DNA of 41,540 bases from DATJMJ01 sp035503915 (GTDB lineage Bacteria > Actinomycetota > Acidimicrobiia > Acidimicrobiales > Palsa-688): NCBI GenBank assembly GCA_035503915.1, contig DATJSU010000055.1:1-41540 (forward strand). The letters run 5' to 3'. The notes beneath the pieces were generated by a model, which saw nothing but the letters and a program-made list of their open reading frames with translations, was not told the DNA's origin and ran no database searches. Numbering within the stretch: the first letter of the stretch is position 1; the number at the start of each line of letters is the position of its first letter. The position numbers and the translations under genes were made by a program. Of this stretch, positions 40,104 to 41,540 are shown in pieces.

Positions 40104-41309
40104 TCAGGGGCTGCAGATGGCGCCGATCTCAGTGACTATCGCCACCTGGTCGGCCTGCAGGGCGCTGCAGAGGAACTGGGGCGGTCCGCCCTCGGCGTGG
40201 GTTATGTCGGCAAAGTACACGGTGGCGTGGGGCTGCGAGATGGTGCCGATCAGGTAGTACGTCCCTTCGGTGGGCACCGCCATCCGGCAACCGAAGGCGG
40301 CGTCGGCATCTAAGGGGGAAAGGTCCGGGTCGGCCAAGGCCTGGGCCGACAGCACCGGGCAGGTCACAACCGCACCCGGGAACCAGGGCGGGATGGCGTT
40401 GGGATGGGAGTTGAGCACGCTGTCGGGGTAGACCTGGATGGTCCCTATGCGGGCTTCGAACTGGAGGGTGGCCACAAAGGCGGCTGGCGTGGCAGAGGGG
40501 GTATTGACGTCATAGAGACCATCGGTCGAGAAGAAGGCATTGAGGGCGCGGAGATCAGCTACTGCTACGGGTTGGTCCTGGAGAGGAGTGTTCACGACAA
40601 AGGGCAGGTGGGCCAGCTGCGAGAGCTCGGCGACGGCGCGCCGGTAAGCGGCCGGGTCAGTCACGCCGGCGGTGATGGCCTTGGTCAGGTCCTTGGCGGC
40701 GCTGACCCAAAAGGGGACGACGGTGCCTCCAGGGCCATACTCGTTGGCGTTCGCGGTGGGACTGGCCTGGGCGCCGAACTGCCACTGCAGCTTTGCCAGG
40801 GCAAACTCCGACTGTTTGGGAGCGGGGGGCATCGGCGGGGTGCAGGTCCCGGGGGACCAGTGCCACACGGCGAGCACGGCGGCCGGCAGACTGACATGGG
40901 CACGGGCGCAGGCGGCGGCTGTCGTCAAGCCCCCATCTTGGACGGCCCGCCAGGCACCGTTGGCCGGGCGGTGGAAGATCAGGTAGCCGCCGTCGTCTTG
41001 GACAGCGACCCCGGCCTCGTACGAACGCGGGTTGGGTAGCAGGCTCGCGCCGGCCCAGTACGTCGAGGTCGTGACGTCCAGGGCGTAATAAGCGGTGCCG
41101 GGCCCAAGCCCGGTGAAGTCCGAGGCGGCCAGCCTGTGGTAGGCGGCACCAGCGGCGATGAGCTGGGCGCGCACCGCGCTGGTCAAGGGGAGGTTTTTCG
41201 CTACCGCCCCGGAGGCCTCCGCCGGCGGGCTGGCAACCGCGAACGGCACGACGGTGCCGGCGCATACCCCGGCAATTGTCGAGGAAAGGCGGGCGGCCCA
41301 TTTCCTCAT
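40104..41309 (-). CDS. Large secreted protein of unknown function
   Basis: 401 residues with a Sec-type signal (WAARLSSTIAGVCAGTVVPF, cleavage near AEASG). Seen: AYYALDVTTSTYWAGASLLP, GGYLIFHRPANGAWRAVQDG, VWHWSPGTCTPPMPPAPKQS and a Cys pair (VTCPVL, FGCRM). The first part is reminiscent of small secreted stress proteins, the second part is novel to me. 83 nt upstream of, and on the same strand as, the shorter secreted protein, so probably co-transcribed. Confidence 0.7.
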   Translation of the reverse strand: MRKWAARLSSTIAGVCAGTVVPFAVASPPAEASGAVAKNLPLTSAVRAQLIAAGAAYHRLAASDFTGLGPGTAYYALDVTTSTYWAGASLLPNPRSYEAGVAVQDDGGYLIFHRPANGAWRAVQDGGLTTAAACARAHVSLPAAVLAVWHWSPGTCTPPMPPAPKQSEFALAKLQWQFGAQASPTANANEYGPGGTVVPFWVSAAKDLTKAITAGVTDPAAYRRAVAELSQLAHLPFVVNTPLQDQPVAVADLRALNAFFSTDGLYDVNTPSATPAAFVATLQFEARIGTIQVYPDSVLNSHPNAIPPWFPGAVVTCPVLSAQALADPDLSPLDADAAFGCRMAVPTEGTYYLIGTISQPHATVYFADITHAEGGPPQFLCSALQADQVAIVTEIGAICSP

Positions 41310-41540
41310 TTTTGGCTCCCTTCACCGGGTGGGGTTTGGCGACCCAATTGGCGGTCAGAGAGGTTCTGCGACCCTGCAAGTTCGTTGCCCCGAGGGCAGC
41401 TATCGTACCTCGCGACCGAGGTCAACCTGCTGACCCTGCGCATCGGCCAGCTTGTGGGCGCGATGCCCGAGGCACAGGCGCCGGAGCTGAGCGACCCCCC
41501 CCGCAGAGGCCGGCCCTTCGGGTACTAGTCCTAATCTCGG
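41310..41540. other. Upstream region and window edge, no gene seen
   Basis: Probably the promoter region of the secreted-protein pair. A plus-strand patch VNLLTLRIGQLVGAMPEAQA before a stop at 41526-41528 could be a gene remnant; no family recognised. Confidence 0.3.

Noticed and set aside
1..41540. CRISPR arrays, complete transposons, rRNA genes
   Set aside because: I found no regularly spaced repeats, no intact transposase or integrase, and no rRNA sequence.

Overview
The window is about 41.5 kb of GC-rich bacterial DNA with no contig-wide theme but clear actinobacterial markers: a WhiB iron-sulfur regulator, a tandem pair of ArsA/Get3-type ATPases beside it (the arrangement of Rv3679-Rv3680-whiB4 in Mycobacterium tuberculosis), frequent GTG/TTG starts, and remnants of F420-type genes. 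A deep-branching lineage such as the Acidimicrobiia fits best, but that placement is inference.

Region 1 (1-3.5 kb) is decayed: the end of an NRAMP-type metal transporter, a fused remnant of an AAA ATPase and a type I restriction HsdR subunit, an intact MoeB/ThiF adenylyltransferase, and the isolated 3' half of a tRNA-Leu(CAG), which looks like an integration scar. Region 2 (3.5-17 kb) is housekeeping-like: a response regulator with a degenerate HD-GYP output domain, soluble transhydrogenase, a PLP amino-acid decarboxylase, a PAP2-like membrane protein with altered catalytic motifs, WhiB plus the ATPase pair, a divergent STAS/receiver pair, tRNA-Pro(CGG), an AT-richer PfkB-type kinase next to that tRNA, small membrane and secreted proteins, and undecaprenyl-diphosphatase.

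Region 3 (17-24.2 kb) concerns electron transfer. It has a b6-type cytochrome b with a large extracytoplasmic insert, an OmpR/histidine kinase pair, and a tight three-gene flavin module: ferric-reductase-like membrane flavoprotein, FMN-binding exported protein, and ApbE flavin transferase. Region 4 (25.3-31.9 kb) is the most coherent candidate for an undescribed system. It holds a complete NMT1/SsuABC-type ABC importer (ATPase, substrate-binding protein, two different permeases) interleaved with a Rieske non-heme iron oxygenase, an adenosine-deaminase-family aminohydrolase and a stand-alone homologue of the RarA/MgsA C-terminal domain. The plus-strand ends of the locus share a promoter-like block. 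I infer uptake, oxidative dealkylation or hydroxylation, and deamination of a purine-like or other N-heterocyclic compound.

Region 5 (32.3-41.5 kb) is an accessory zone in decay. A minus-strand run of SDR, DUF3237, peroxiredoxin-like and cupin genes ends in a clear terminator, but between them lies a mosaic of nitronate monooxygenase, VOC and F420/NADP-oxidoreductase-like fragments joined end to end. Next come a transketolase stump abutting an antisense aldolase fragment, a MOSC/flavin/[2Fe-2S] fusion reductase, a sulfotransferase stump, and two secreted proteins of unknown function. The repeated pattern of same-strand gene fragments fused without any transposase is a distinctive feature of this window.
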